From contig NZ_CP034161.1 in NCBI RefSeq assembly GCF_003860525.1, positions 2,294,001-2,358,000 on the forward strand: a stretch of DNA of 64,000 nucleotides, read 5' to 3'. The notes beneath the pieces were generated by a model, which did no database searches, was not told the DNA's origin, and was given only the letters and a program-made list of their open reading frames with translations. Shown here piece after piece: positions 16,445-25,619 of the stretch. The translations under genes and the position numbers were made by a program. This DNA comes from Epilithonimonas vandammei. GTDB taxonomy: Bacteria > Bacteroidota > Bacteroidia > Flavobacteriales > Weeksellaceae. Numbering within the stretch: position 1 is the first letter of the stretch; the number at the start of each line of letters is the position of its first letter.

Positions 16445-18130
16445 ATGAGTTCACTTTTCAGAAGAAAACACTACGCAGAAAATGCAGATTCGGGACAACT
16501 TAACAGAGTTCTTGGAACTTGGGATATTGTATTTTTTGGGATTGCCGCCATCATTGGAGCCGGAAGTTTCAGCAGTTTGGGAGAAGCTATTTTCCGAGGT
16601 GGTCCGGGTGTGATTGTTTTATATCTGATTTGTGGTTTTGCCTGTGCTTTTACTGCACTTTGCTATGCCGAATTTGCCAGCAGAATCCCAACAGCGGGAA
16701 GTGCATATACCTATGCTTACGCTAGTTTTGGCGAACTGATTGCCTGGGTTATCGGCTGGGCTCTGATTATGGAATATTCTTTCGGAAACATCTACGTTGC
16801 CTTCTCTTGGTCCGATTATTTTACCAGTTTTATGGGAAGAATAGGTGTGCATATCCCTGATTATTTTACTTGCAGTTATACCGAAGCTAAAAAAGCGGTT
16901 CTCAATAATTCTACCAATGCAGAATTGATTAACGCTTGGAAATCGGCTCCGGTCATTGGAAATCTGAGAATCATTGTGGATATTCCTGCTTTGGTAATCA
17001 ATGGTTTAATTACATGGCTTTGCTATCAAGGCATCAAGGAAAGTAAGAATTTTAATAACTTTTTTGTTATTCTGAAGTTGTTCGTCATTCTTTTGGTGAT
17101 AGCTGTGGGTGTGGCTTATGTCAATACGGGAAATTGGTTTCCGGTGACCGATACGCCTACTTCCGGCTCTTTTATGCCAAATGGATTTGCGGGTGTAATG
17201 TCTGCTGTTTCAGGTGTTTTCTTTGCTTATATAGGTTTTGATGCGATTTCTGTTTTGTCAGAAGAAACCAAAAATCCTCAAAAAGACCTTCCAAAAGGAA
17301 TGTTGATTTCTTTGGGACTTTGTACCGTTATCTATATTATTTTAACTTTAACATTAACAGGATTGGTAGATTATAGGAAATTTGACGGCATTGGAGATCC
17401 GCTGTCATTTGTATTTGACAAAACCAATCTCAACCTTCCCTGGATGGAATTTATTGTCTCATTGATTGCGATTGTTGCAATTACAACCGTACTTTTGGTT
17501 TTCCAAATGGGACAGCCGAGAATCTGGATGGCCATGTCCAGAGATGGGCTTTTACCCAAGAAATTCCAGGAAGTACACAGTAAAAACAAAGTGCCGTCTT
17601 TTGCAACAGTTGTGACAGGAATTGTGGTGGGCATTCCGATCATATTCACGGATAAATCTTTCATTCTTGATTTTACAAGTATCGGAACTATTTTCGCTTT
17701 CGTGCTTGTTTGTGGTGGAGTTTTGATGTTGCCTCCAAAAGAAAAAATCAAAGGAAGATTCCACTTACCGTATATTAATGGGAAGTTCCTTTTTCCATTA
17801 ATTTTCATTGGTGGTTTGGTATTCTTCTATTTCTATCAACCCGAATTCTTCCACAATTTAACCAATATCAACGACCCAAATGAAGGCGAATTCCGTCTGG
17901 CAATTATTATTTTCATTATTGCTAATTTGGTTTTATGTGGATTGGCCATCGTTAAAAATCTTTCCTTAATTCCTTTAATTGGCCTTAGTTCTTGTCTTTA
18001 TTTACTAACCGGAATGAGCCACGAAAATTGGTTCTGGTTTGGACTATGGTTTGCTGTAGGTTTGGTAATTTATTTCCTATACGGTTATAAAAACAGTAGA
18101 CTAAACCAAACGATCAATGGCAACCAATAA
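16445..18130 (+). CDS. APC-superfamily amino acid permease
   Basis: A 561-residue integral membrane protein with about 12-14 hydrophobic segments. Near the N-terminus (about residues 26-50) it has the APC signature GTWDIVFFGIAAIIGAGSF, in which the Gly-rich broken helix binds the substrate backbone, and further on SGVFFAYIGFDAISVLSEETKNPQKDLP, typical of cationic amino acid/YfnA-like transporters. It should import amino acids by proton or sodium symport; the substrate is not determinable. The end overlaps the next gene by 14 bp, so they are probably co-transcribed. Confidence 0.88.
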   Translation: MSSLFRRKHYAENADSGQLNRVLGTWDIVFFGIAAIIGAGSFSSLGEAIFRGGPGVIVLYLICGFACAFTALCYAEFASRIPTAGSAYTYAYASFGELIAWVIGWALIMEYSFGNIYVAFSWSDYFTSFMGRIGVHIPDYFTCSYTEAKKAVLNNSTNAELINAWKSAPVIGNLRIIVDIPALVINGLITWLCYQGIKESKNFNNFFVILKLFVILLVIAVGVAYVNTGNWFPVTDTPTSGSFMPNGFAGVMSAVSGVFFAYIGFDAISVLSEETKNPQKDLPKGMLISLGLCTVIYIILTLTLTGLVDYRKFDGIGDPLSFVFDKTNLNLPWMEFIVSLIAIVAITTVLLVFQMGQPRIWMAMSRDGLLPKKFQEVHSKNKVPSFATVVTGIVVGIPIIFTDKSFILDFTSIGTIFAFVLVCGGVLMLPPKEKIKGRFHLPYINGKFLFPLIFIGGLVFFYFYQPEFFHNLTNINDPNEGEFRLAIIIFIIANLVLCGLAIVKNLSLIPLIGLSSCLYLLTGMSHENWFWFGLWFAVGLVIYFLYGYKNSRLNQTINGNQ

Positions 18131-18437
18131 AAGAATTACTAATTATAAAGAATTTTATCAATTTTATCTTACCGAACATAAAAAACCACTAACCCGTATT
18201 TTCCATTTTGTTGGTATCTTATTGGTTTTTGTGGTTATTTTTTATGTACTTAAATCTGGGAAAGAACGGTTTCTGTGGTATTGCCCTATTTTTGGTTATG
18301 GATTGGCGTGGTTCAGTCACGCTGTGATAGAAAAAAACAAGCCAGCGACCTTCAGATATCCATTGTGGTCAATTATTTCAGATTTTAGACTTTTTTTCGA
18401 ACTGCTTTTCGGAAAACAAAAATTTACAAATAAATGA
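18117..18437 (+). CDS. Mpo1-like (DUF962) membrane protein
   Basis: A 106-residue protein with two hydrophobic segments. It carries the family pattern of a conserved His in the first helix region (IFHFVGILL) and a second in HAVIEKNKPATF, followed by PLWSIISDFRLFF. In yeast, Mpo1 is an Fe-dependent dioxygenase for 2-hydroxy fatty acids; bacterial members are mostly uncharacterised. The ATG at 18117 lies inside the end of the permease gene, indicating translational coupling. Confidence 0.75.
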   Translation: MATNKRITNYKEFYQFYLTEHKKPLTRIFHFVGILLVFVVIFYVLKSGKERFLWYCPIFGYGLAWFSHAVIEKNKPATFRYPLWSIISDFRLFFELLFGKQKFTNK

Positions 18438-18465
18438 TGAGGAAATATATTTATAATCTACAACC

Positions 18466-20331
18466 ATGAAGAATTTCATCAAATCAAATATTTCGCAAGA
18501 ATCACTTGCATTATTGCTCACGCAGGCTCCAGTTGCCCTTTCTATGTTGATGGGTGATGAATTTATTATACAAGTTGCCAATCCTCAAATTCTTCAGCTA
18601 TGGGGAAAATCGCCGCAAATTATCGGATGCAAACTGATAGATGCCTTGCCAGAACTGGAAGGACAACCCTTTATGGATATTCTTAGCCAAGTACGCACTA
18701 CAGGAAAGCCTTACAAAGGTTATAAAGAATTTTGCTATCTGGTCCGAAATGGAAAGCGCGAAGAATGCTATTTCGATTTTATCTATGCCCCGATTTTTAA
18801 TGATGAAGAAACCGAAATCATCGGCGTGAGCGTTGTTGCTACAGAAGTTACAGATCAGGTTAACGCCGAAAAAAAATTGGCTGAAACAGAATATACTTTT
18901 GAAAGACTTATTAAAGAATCAGATTATTCTATTGCGTTGTACAAAGGCCCGGATCTTATCATCGATATTGCCAATAACAGCATGCTAAGAACTTGGGGTA
19001 AAAATGAAAAAGTAATAGGCATGAAACTGGAAGAAGCTCTTCCCGAACTGGAAGGCCAACCATTCCTCGATATTCTTAAAGATATTTTTAAAACAGGTAA
19101 AACCTATTCTGCTACTGAAGACGAAGTTGTTCTAGAAAGAAATGGCCAACTATATACTTCCTACTATAATTTTTCTTACAAACCACTTTTCAATGAACAG
19201 TGTGAAGTGTATGCTATTTTAAACTTCGCTACGGATGTTACAGAAATGGTTCTTACCAAGAAGCAACTGAAGCTAAACGAGGAAAAATACAAAAATCTCG
19301 CAGACAGCCTTCCAATCATTGTGTGGACTGCGGATAAAGATGGTAATATTGATTATTACAATAAACAATGGTATGACTACACAGGTTTTACAAGCATAGA
19401 CAGTAGGGAAAGTGCCACCGAAAAAATTATTCATCCTGATGATCAGAAGAGATCTATCGACATTTGGATGACCAGTAAAGCCAATAAGACTAATTATGAA
19501 ATAGAATACCAGTTCCGTGACAGAACTTCTGAAGATGCCTACCGTTGGTTTCTGGGACGTGCTATTCCCATCAAAAATGAAAACAATGATGTGATCCAAT
19601 GGATTGGAACCTGCACAGACATTAATGAATTCAAGCAATTTCAGCAGCAGAAAGATAATTTCTTAGGTATTGCAAGTCACGAACTCAAAACACCACTTAC
19701 AAGCCTGAAACTGTATTCTCAGTTTCTTGAAAAAAACCTTAGAAAACAGGAAGATGACAAGAATGCGGATGTAGCTAAAAAGATGGATGAGCAGATCAAT
19801 AAACTCACAAGTCTTGTGAACGATTTATTGGATGTCACAAAGATCCAAAATGGAAAAATACTTCTTAATAAATCAGATTTCGATTTCGATGATCTTGTTG
19901 AGGAAATTTTCACTGAACAGCAGATGATCACCAGTCACAAAATACTTGTAGAATCTGAAAAAATAGGAAATATCTATAGTGACCGCCACAGGATTTCTCA
20001 GGTTATGAGTAATCTCATTGGCAATGCCATAAAATATTCGCCAGATTCCGACAGAATTCATATTACAACAAAAGTAACAGATGACGACTGTGTGCTTTTT
20101 GCCGTGAGAGACTTCGGAATAGGCATTCCTGCCGATAAAACGGAAAAAGTCTTTGAGCAGTATTATCGTGTGAGCGGAAGCAAAGAACATACATTTCCGG
20201 GACTAGGTTTAGGACTTTATATATCCTCGGAGATCATCAAGAGAAGCGGTGGCAAGATTTTTGTAAACTCAATTGAAGGAAAAGGATCGGAGTTTTGTTT
20301 TCTAATTCCGAAAAAGAACGAAGCAAATTAA
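18466..20331 (+). CDS. Sensor histidine kinase with three PAS domains
   Basis: A 621-residue cytoplasmic kinase without membrane helices. Two similar PAS domains (about 20-130 and 145-260, both containing LPELEGQPF-DIL) are followed by a third PAS/PAC (about 270-392, LPIIVWTADKDGNIDYYN). HisKA follows, with the phospho-accepting His405 in ASHELKTPL, then HATPase_c with N-box NLIGNAIKYS, G1 box DFGIGIP and G2 box GLGLGLYIS. The two N-terminal PAS domains look like an internal duplication. The gene lies 13 bp before a single-domain response regulator, its likely partner. The signal is unknown; a soluble PAS kinase suggests an intracellular cue such as redox state, light or a small ligand. Confidence 0.9.
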   Translation: MKNFIKSNISQESLALLLTQAPVALSMLMGDEFIIQVANPQILQLWGKSPQIIGCKLIDALPELEGQPFMDILSQVRTTGKPYKGYKEFCYLVRNGKREECYFDFIYAPIFNDEETEIIGVSVVATEVTDQVNAEKKLAETEYTFERLIKESDYSIALYKGPDLIIDIANNSMLRTWGKNEKVIGMKLEEALPELEGQPFLDILKDIFKTGKTYSATEDEVVLERNGQLYTSYYNFSYKPLFNEQCEVYAILNFATDVTEMVLTKKQLKLNEEKYKNLADSLPIIVWTADKDGNIDYYNKQWYDYTGFTSIDSRESATEKIIHPDDQKRSIDIWMTSKANKTNYEIEYQFRDRTSEDAYRWFLGRAIPIKNENNDVIQWIGTCTDINEFKQFQQQKDNFLGIASHELKTPLTSLKLYSQFLEKNLRKQEDDKNADVAKKMDEQINKLTSLVNDLLDVTKIQNGKILLNKSDFDFDDLVEEIFTEQQMITSHKILVESEKIGNIYSDRHRISQVMSNLIGNAIKYSPDSDRIHITTKVTDDDCVLFAVRDFGIGIPADKTEKVFEQYYRVSGSKEHTFPGLGLGLYISSEIIKRSGGKIFVNSIEGKGSEFCFLIPKKNEAN

Positions 20332-20344
20332 TATCTAGTTTAAA

Positions 20345-20722
20345 ATGTCAACGAAAAAAATAATAGTTGTAGATGACAGTCCAGCCATTCTGGATTCTGT
20401 TAAGCTGATGCTCAATATGGAAGGTTTTGAAGTATCTAACTACGAGCGTGGGAGCGACATGTTCAATTCTCTGCTAGAAACCTCTACTAAGCCAGATGTG
20501 ATCTTGATGGATATGTGGCTCTCTGGGGAAGACGGAAGAGATATCTGTAAAATGATAAAACAGCACCAAGAGTTTAAAAATATTCCTGTGGTGATAATGT
20601 CTGCAAGCCGTGGTCTCGGAGATTCTGCGATAGAAAGTGGTGCAATAGATTTTATTCCAAAACCTTTTGATCTTGGAGAAATTGTAGAAAAAATCAGATA
20701 TTATTCCAATTTTACGGAGTAA
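20345..20722 (+). CDS. Single-domain response regulator
   Basis: 125 residues consisting only of a receiver domain: acidic pocket D10-D11, phospho-acceptor Asp56 (ILMDMW), switch Ser86 (VIMSAS) and Lys106 (FIPKPF). There is no output domain, so it resembles CheY-like or Spo0F-like relays. It is co-transcribed with the upstream PAS kinase (13-bp gap), so it probably receives phosphate from His405 and passes it on or binds a target protein encoded elsewhere. Confidence 0.9.
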   Translation: MSTKKIIVVDDSPAILDSVKLMLNMEGFEVSNYERGSDMFNSLLETSTKPDVILMDMWLSGEDGRDICKMIKQHQEFKNIPVVIMSASRGLGDSAIESGAIDFIPKPFDLGEIVEKIRYYSNFTE

Positions 20723-20955
20723 CAAAAACTTAGAACTGTCTAAAATATCACTACCCTTTTAAAATATTCGTAGTAGTTTCAGTTAATGCCTACAAGGATG
20801 ATGATTGAAAATAATTACAAAATCACAATCTTACAATGCAAATAAAAAAAACTACTTAATATAACAACTGAAATACTCTATGAGAATATCTACGATTTGA
20901 ATTACAAGCTTTACAAATGAATAAGTTTTTTTTTATAAAAACTACGAAATAAAAA

Positions 20956-20983
20956 GAGGCTGTCTCGCTTTTGAGACAGCCTC
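20956..20983. terminator. Solitary perfect terminator hairpin identical to IS1182-type element ends
   Basis: GAGGCTGTCTC and GAGACAGCCTC form an 11-bp perfect stem around GCTTTT, with an A-run before and a T-run after, so it can terminate in both directions. It sits between the convergent response-regulator and aldo-keto reductase genes. The sequence matches the left end of the IS1182-type elements at 37554, 54168 and 59700. Confidence 0.85.
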
Positions 20984-21009
20984 TTTTATACGATGATAAA
21001 ACTATAACT

Positions 21010-21843
21010 CTAGAAATCTACCGTTTCAGGGTTAAGACCGGAATAGCCTGTTTCTTTAAGTGTTTTCAGCGCTTTCATATCACTATCTGATATTTTGAAT
21101 CTTTCGAAATGTAAGTTGTTTTTAATGTTGACAGGATTTTCAGATTTTGGTAAAACAATCACGCCAGATTGTAAACAAAATTGGATACACAGAATTGCGG
21201 GAGAAACATTATATTTTTCTGCAATTTCTAAAAGATCTTCATCTTTCAATAATCTACCAGAACCAATTGGGCTCCAAGCTTCTATTGCAATTCCCTGCTC
21301 TTTACAAAAATCCACAACACTTTGCTGGGTGTAACCGGGGTGAAACTCTATTTGATTAACAGCCGGAATCACTTCTGCCGTTTCCAACAATGCTTTGATG
21401 TGAGGTAACATAAAATTGCTTACACCAATGGTTTTCACAACACCAGATTTATATAACTCCTCCATCGCTTTCCACGTTTCCGCATTGATTTCCTTCCAGT
21501 TCTCAAATTGTTTCTCATTTGTAGGCCAGTGAATCAATAACAGATCCAAATAGTTGGTCTTCAGTTTTTTGAGAGACTGCTCTTCCGAATATTTCATACC
21601 TTGTGAACTTCTATTGCTGTTCCAGATTTTGGTAGTAAGATACAGATCTTTTCTTTCGATTCCTGATTCTTCAATCGCCTCTCCTATTTCCTCCTCGTTT
21701 CAGTATATATCTGCTGTATGAATATGTCTATAACCAGCTTCTAAAGCTGCCTTCACAGTTTTTTGAACACTTTCTGTAGTTTGCCAAGTTCCAAAACCAA
21801 TCTCAGGAATCTCGGTTCCGTTATTGAGAATTACATTCTTCAT
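21010..21843 (-). pseudogene. Aldo/keto reductase pseudogene (nonsense codon plus lost catalytic Asp)
   Basis: The frame from ATG 21843 encodes an NADPH-dependent aldo/keto reductase of 277 residues, but codon 48 is TGA (21702-21700) where the family has Gly (IYGNEEE). The catalytic Asp of the motif GYRHIDTA is also His here (GYRHIHTA). The catalytic Lys (LTTKIW) and His (LLIHWP), TIM-barrel strands and C-terminal cofactor region (LPKSENPVNIKNN) are still recognisable. The longest open part, 21010-21597, lacks the first third of the barrel and cannot be active. Two independent lesions in key positions argue against a simple sequencing error. Confidence 0.85.
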
Positions 21844-21970
21844 TTTAATTAAAATTTATCACAGCCAAAGCGAAAATCAAGCCATCAGAAATAATCATAG
21901 CTTTAATTAATCAATAAAAACAAACAAAATTATTCATTATTAATTTTGGGATATTTCATAAATTTGAACT

Positions 21971-22696
21971 ATGGAAAAACAGGAATTCGGATTACTTGGG
22001 AAGAATATCTCTTACTCATTTTCAAAAAAATACTTCGAGGAAAAATTTAAAAAATTATTCTTAAAAAATCATTCATACAACTTCTTTGATATTGCAAACA
22101 TAGAACATATAAATTCTGTTATAGATAATCAAAATCTAGTTGGGATGAATGTCACAATCCCCTACAAACAAGCCATTATTCCTTTCCTCGACGAACTCAG
22201 TGATGAAGCTCAACAAATCGGTGCTGTGAACTGCGTAAGTTTCAAAAACGAAAAGAAAATCGGCTATAATACAGATGCTTTTGGATTCGAGAAAACTTTG
22301 CTTATCAACAAAAAAGACCATCACAAAAAAGCTTTGATTCTTGGCGACGGTGGCGCTGCAAAAGCGGTGAGATATATTCTTAACAAACATAATATCGAAC
22401 ATCAGACGATTTCCAGAAAATCTGAAATCACTTTTGAAAATCTCTCGGAAGACTTGGTAAAAGATTCTTTACTGATTATCCAAACAACACCGGTTGGAAC
22501 TTTCCCAAACGTGGATGATTCTGTCCAATTTCCATTTGAAGCGATTACCGATAAACATTACGTTATCGATTTGATTTATAATCCTTCGGAAACGGCTTTT
22601 CTAAAGAAATCTGCTGAAAAAGGAGCGACAACACTTAATGGTTTTTATATGCTGGAACAGCAGGCGGAAAGAGCTTGGGAGATTTGGAATAGTTAA
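21971..22696 (+). CDS. aroE: Shikimate dehydrogenase
   Basis: A 241-residue enzyme that reduces 3-dehydroshikimate to shikimate with NADPH in aromatic amino acid synthesis. Substrate-binding residues are conserved: SYSFSKKYF near the N-terminus, Lys66 in NVTIPYKQ and Asp102 in GYNTDAFGF. The nucleotide fold has LGDGGAAKAV, and the C-terminus has NGFYMLEQQAERAWEIW. A -7 element (TAAATTTG, 21959-21966) ends only 4 bp before the ATG, so the mRNA may be leaderless. It stands alone and is convergent with the following glycosylase gene. Confidence 0.95.
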   Translation: MEKQEFGLLGKNISYSFSKKYFEEKFKKLFLKNHSYNFFDIANIEHINSVIDNQNLVGMNVTIPYKQAIIPFLDELSDEAQQIGAVNCVSFKNEKKIGYNTDAFGFEKTLLINKKDHHKKALILGDGGAAKAVRYILNKHNIEHQTISRKSEITFENLSEDLVKDSLLIIQTTPVGTFPNVDDSVQFPFEAITDKHYVIDLIYNPSETAFLKKSAEKGATTLNGFYMLEQQAERAWEIWNS

Positions 22697-22703
22697 TTTA
22701 CAA

Positions 22704-23183
22704 TTAATTTTTAATGATTTTCCACTTCTCCAATTTCTCTTCAAACTTCACCGTATGAAGCGGACTTGTAGAAGGCAAAACTACAATCGGGATTTTGAAA
22801 TTTTTGCCTAGAATCTTCAGAAGGTTTTTGTAAGACTTTTGTCCGTTGCAAAAGATGGTTTTGATGTTGGGATGATTTTCTATTAATTCAAGGATGTTAT
22901 TATCAATTTCATCTTTGATTTCTGTATCCAGACTACCCTTTCTTTCACAGCTTTCGATGACATCCCAAAGTGCGACTTTATTGGTTTTCAGTAATTCTAA
23001 TCTTTTGTTATAATCCGTAGAAAACTCTGAATCAAAAAGATAAAACATCAATTTCCAAAACTGATTTTGTGGATGCGCGTAATACTGTTGCATCTCCAAA
23101 GACTTCACACCTGGAACCGAACCCAGAATCAGAATCTCTGAATATTCATCAACAATTGGCGGAAAAGAATTGATTCTGTTCAT
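22704..23183 (-). CDS. DNA-deoxyinosine glycosylase (uracil-DNA glycosylase family 6-like)
   Basis: 159 residues. The UDG-superfamily motif 1 is LILGSVPGVKSLEMQQYYAHPQNQFW, and motif 2 near the end is VLPSTSPLH. The spacing and NKVALWDVIESCERKGSLD match the family-6 hypoxanthine/deoxyinosine glycosylases, which excise deaminated adenine from DNA. The start is chosen at 23183 (MNRINSFPPI), normal for the family. Convergent with aroE, with only 7 bp between their stops. Confidence 0.8.
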   Translation of the reverse strand: MNRINSFPPIVDEYSEILILGSVPGVKSLEMQQYYAHPQNQFWKLMFYLFDSEFSTDYNKRLELLKTNKVALWDVIESCERKGSLDTEIKDEIDNNILELIENHPNIKTIFCNGQKSYKNLLKILGKNFKIPIVVLPSTSPLHTVKFEEKLEKWKIIKN

Positions 23184-23335
23184 TTGTTTTATCGCAAAGT
23201 CGCAAAAATATTTAAAAATATTTTAGCAAAAGTCGCAAAAGTAAATCTTCGATTTTAGAATTTTAACGAAGTTAAAATCTTTGTGCCTTGAAAAGCGTTA
23301 TAAATATTAACCTTTTGTGCCTGTGCGTTAAAATC

Positions 23336-24709
23336 TTACTTCAAATTATCCAAAACCTTAAATAAAGCATTACTGATACTTCCGCCCTGATAATTGTTTA
23401 TAATGATAGAAAATACATAATTTTTGCCACTTTTAGAAGTTTGATAACCTGCAAAAGATTTGCTGTCTTTGATGGTTCCACTTTTCATTTTGATTCCGTT
23501 CTGCGTTGGGAAACCTTCATAAAAAGCATCAAACCAGTTTTGCTTTTTAACATATAAAAGCGCCTGAACCTGCGCTTTTGCTGAAACGTAATTCTGTGGA
23601 GAAAGTCCGCTGCCATCAGCAAAGTTGATCATCATCGGATTAATGCCTTTTGACTTCCAGAAATCCTTTAGAAAATCCACACCAGTATCAAAACTCGGAT
23701 TGTTACGTTTTTCTTTCGCCATTGTTTTGATTAAAGTTTCTCCGTAAAGATTGATGCTTTTTCTCAAAAACCAAAAGACAATTTTGTCCAGTGTTGGCGA
23801 TTTATATTCAAAGATTTGATTTTGAGTTGGAGCTTTTGAAACAGATTTTCCGGCAATTTTTTCATTGTAGTAAGTTGTCGTTTTTCCAGAAAGGGAAATT
23901 CCGTTTTCTGACAGCAATTTATTGATTTCAAGAGCTAATTGCATTGGCGGATTAGGTGTTGCACCGGAAACTGTGGTTACTTTTCCGGCAGGTAATGTTC
24001 CATTAATCATTGCGGTTTCGGAATGTGGCGCTGTGAAGATTAAACTTTGGTCAGAGCTTCCGCCAGTTTTCAGCTCATTTATCCAATTGACATTTTCCAA
24101 ATCATAGGAAAAACTCTTGAATTGATTGCCATTAATATTAATATCAAATTGGTTCTCTCTCCAATTAACGCCAAAAGTTCCTGCACCATAATAATTCCCC
24201 AAATCATTCCAAGGCCAGCCACCAGGCGTACTTTGGAAATCGAAATAAGAATCATCGATAATCAAATTACCTGATATTTTCTTGATTCCGGATTTTTTGA
24301 TGGCATCTAACAATTGTTGTTTGAAATTTTCCGGTTTGTAATTCTCATAACGCCATGTTCCCAGCGTTGGGTCTCCATTCGAAGTAATGTAAAAATCTCC
24401 GTCTAAATTTCCATTTGATATTTTCCCAGAATAGGAAGCGGTCGTTTTGAACTGATAATTCTCTCCGAGCGTCTCCAAAGCTGCCGCCGATGTAAAAATC
24501 TTTTGCGTGCTGGCTGTGGAAAGTCCTTTGTTCCCATTGTATTCATAAACTAAATTTCCATTCTCATCTGCAACATAGAAAGAAAGATTAGCTGCCAAAG
24601 CATTGGATGTAGACAACATCTCCTTTACCGATTTATCCAGATTAGCAGAAACCGATTGGGAGAAAACAGCTTGCGAAAGCAACAAAGGAACCATAAAAAG
24701 ATTCTTCAT
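23336..24709 (-). CDS. dacB: D-alanyl-D-alanine carboxypeptidase/endopeptidase (PBP4, peptidase S13)
   Basis: A 457-residue exported enzyme that trims or cleaves peptide cross-links of peptidoglycan in the periplasm. Signal peptide MKNLFMVPLLLSQAVFSQS; the open frame extends six codons further, but Met at 24709 gives a proper signal sequence. The active-site motif SxxK is Ser67-Thr-Gln-Lys70, the third motif is KSGTIKDS near the C-terminus, and the PBP4-specific insertion (FYITSNGDPTLG, NDLGNYYGAG) is present. Monocistronic. Confidence 0.9.
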   Translation of the reverse strand: MKNLFMVPLLLSQAVFSQSVSANLDKSVKEMLSTSNALAANLSFYVADENGNLVYEYNGNKGLSTASTQKIFTSAAALETLGENYQFKTTASYSGKISNGNLDGDFYITSNGDPTLGTWRYENYKPENFKQQLLDAIKKSGIKKISGNLIIDDSYFDFQSTPGGWPWNDLGNYYGAGTFGVNWRENQFDININGNQFKSFSYDLENVNWINELKTGGSSDQSLIFTAPHSETAMINGTLPAGKVTTVSGATPNPPMQLALEINKLLSENGISLSGKTTTYYNEKIAGKSVSKAPTQNQIFEYKSPTLDKIVFWFLRKSINLYGETLIKTMAKEKRNNPSFDTGVDFLKDFWKSKGINPMMINFADGSGLSPQNYVSAKAQVQALLYVKKQNWFDAFYEGFPTQNGIKMKSGTIKDSKSFAGYQTSKSGKNYVFSIIINNYQGGSISNALFKVLDNLK

Positions 24710-24833
24710 TTCTGAATTTTTTATCAAAACTAAGGATTTTATATTATGTAAATAAATTTTAAATTCTTGTTAAAAATATTATTTGCAAAGTTTCAAAAAA
24801 GTTTAATGATTAACTTTGATAAAATTTGAAAAG

Positions 24834-25469
24834 ATGCCGAAGAAAAACCGAAAAAAAGAAGAATTATACAATGTCATCACACACGGTCTTGGGGTTATAC
24901 TTTCCGTTGTTGCATTGATTCTGATGATTTACTATTCAGCGATTAGCGGTAGTGGGATTGCGATAGTGTCTTCCTTGGTCTTCGGGATTAGTTTGATACT
25001 ACTCTATTCCGCATCTACCGTTTATCACGCAGTTTATAAACTAAAGTGGAAAAAGATTTGCCAAAGAATCGACCATCTAAGTATCTACCTTCTCATCGCC
25101 GGAACCTACACGCCCATCGCTCTTCTCGGTCTGAAAGGTGCCTGGGGCTGGAGTATGTTCGGTGTCATCTGGGGAATGGCGTTGATTGGTTTTATTTTTA
25201 AATTTTCTCCATTAAGGAATAATGAAAAAATATCACTTTCTCTCTATGCTTTGATGGGTTGGGCAGCCATTATTGCTATTAAACCAATGATAGAAAACCT
25301 TTCCACCGGCGCACTAACCTTGATAATTATCGGCGGATTATGCTATACATTAGGGATTTATTTTTATGCAAAGGACAGAAAACCATTTTACCATCCAATA
25401 TGGCATTTGTTTGTTCTAGGTGGTAGCATTATGCATTTTTGTGCAGTTTTCTTTTTTATTATTCCATAA
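24834..25469 (+). CDS. Hemolysin III family (TrhA) membrane protein
   Basis: 211 residues from ATG 24834 (MPKKNRKKEELYN), seven transmembrane helices, PAQR/hemolysin III superfamily. The conserved N-terminal NVITHGLG, the Ser/His in STVYHAVYKLKWKKICQRIDHLSIYLLIAGTYTP-type region and a C-terminal HLFVLGGSIMHF supply the metal-binding His residues of the family. Despite the name, bacterial TrhA proteins are linked to membrane-fluidity control rather than haemolysis. A TAACTTTG -7 element at 24811-24818 gives a very short leader. A near-identical copy lacking its start lies at 26711-27307. Confidence 0.85.
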   Translation: MPKKNRKKEELYNVITHGLGVILSVVALILMIYYSAISGSGIAIVSSLVFGISLILLYSASTVYHAVYKLKWKKICQRIDHLSIYLLIAGTYTPIALLGLKGAWGWSMFGVIWGMALIGFIFKFSPLRNNEKISLSLYALMGWAAIIAIKPMIENLSTGALTLIIIGGLCYTLGIYFYAKDRKPFYHPIWHLFVLGGSIMHFCAVFFFIIP

Positions 25470-25485
25470 AAACACAAGAAGTATT

Positions 25486-25535
25486 AAACCACAAAAGAAC
25501 ATCTGTAGGTATATCTTTTGTGACTTTTGTGGTTT
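25486..25535. terminator. Bidirectional terminator hairpin between trhA and AEC transporter
   Basis: AAACCACAAAAG (25486-25497) pairs with CTTTTGTGGTTT (25524-25535). An internal second CTTTTGTG gives an alternative fold. It lies between convergent genes. Confidence 0.6.
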
Positions 25536-25619
25536 TAAATAATAAGATTATGGATTCTTTCGAATATCAAATTGTTAATTACATTTTTAAAACTAATCTC
25601 ATTCTTAATTTATATTGCC

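Noticed and set aside
21700..21702. In-frame TGA in the aldo/keto reductase as a selenocysteine codon
   Set aside because: The family has Gly there, no selenocysteine insertion element is evident downstream, and the catalytic Asp is also lost.
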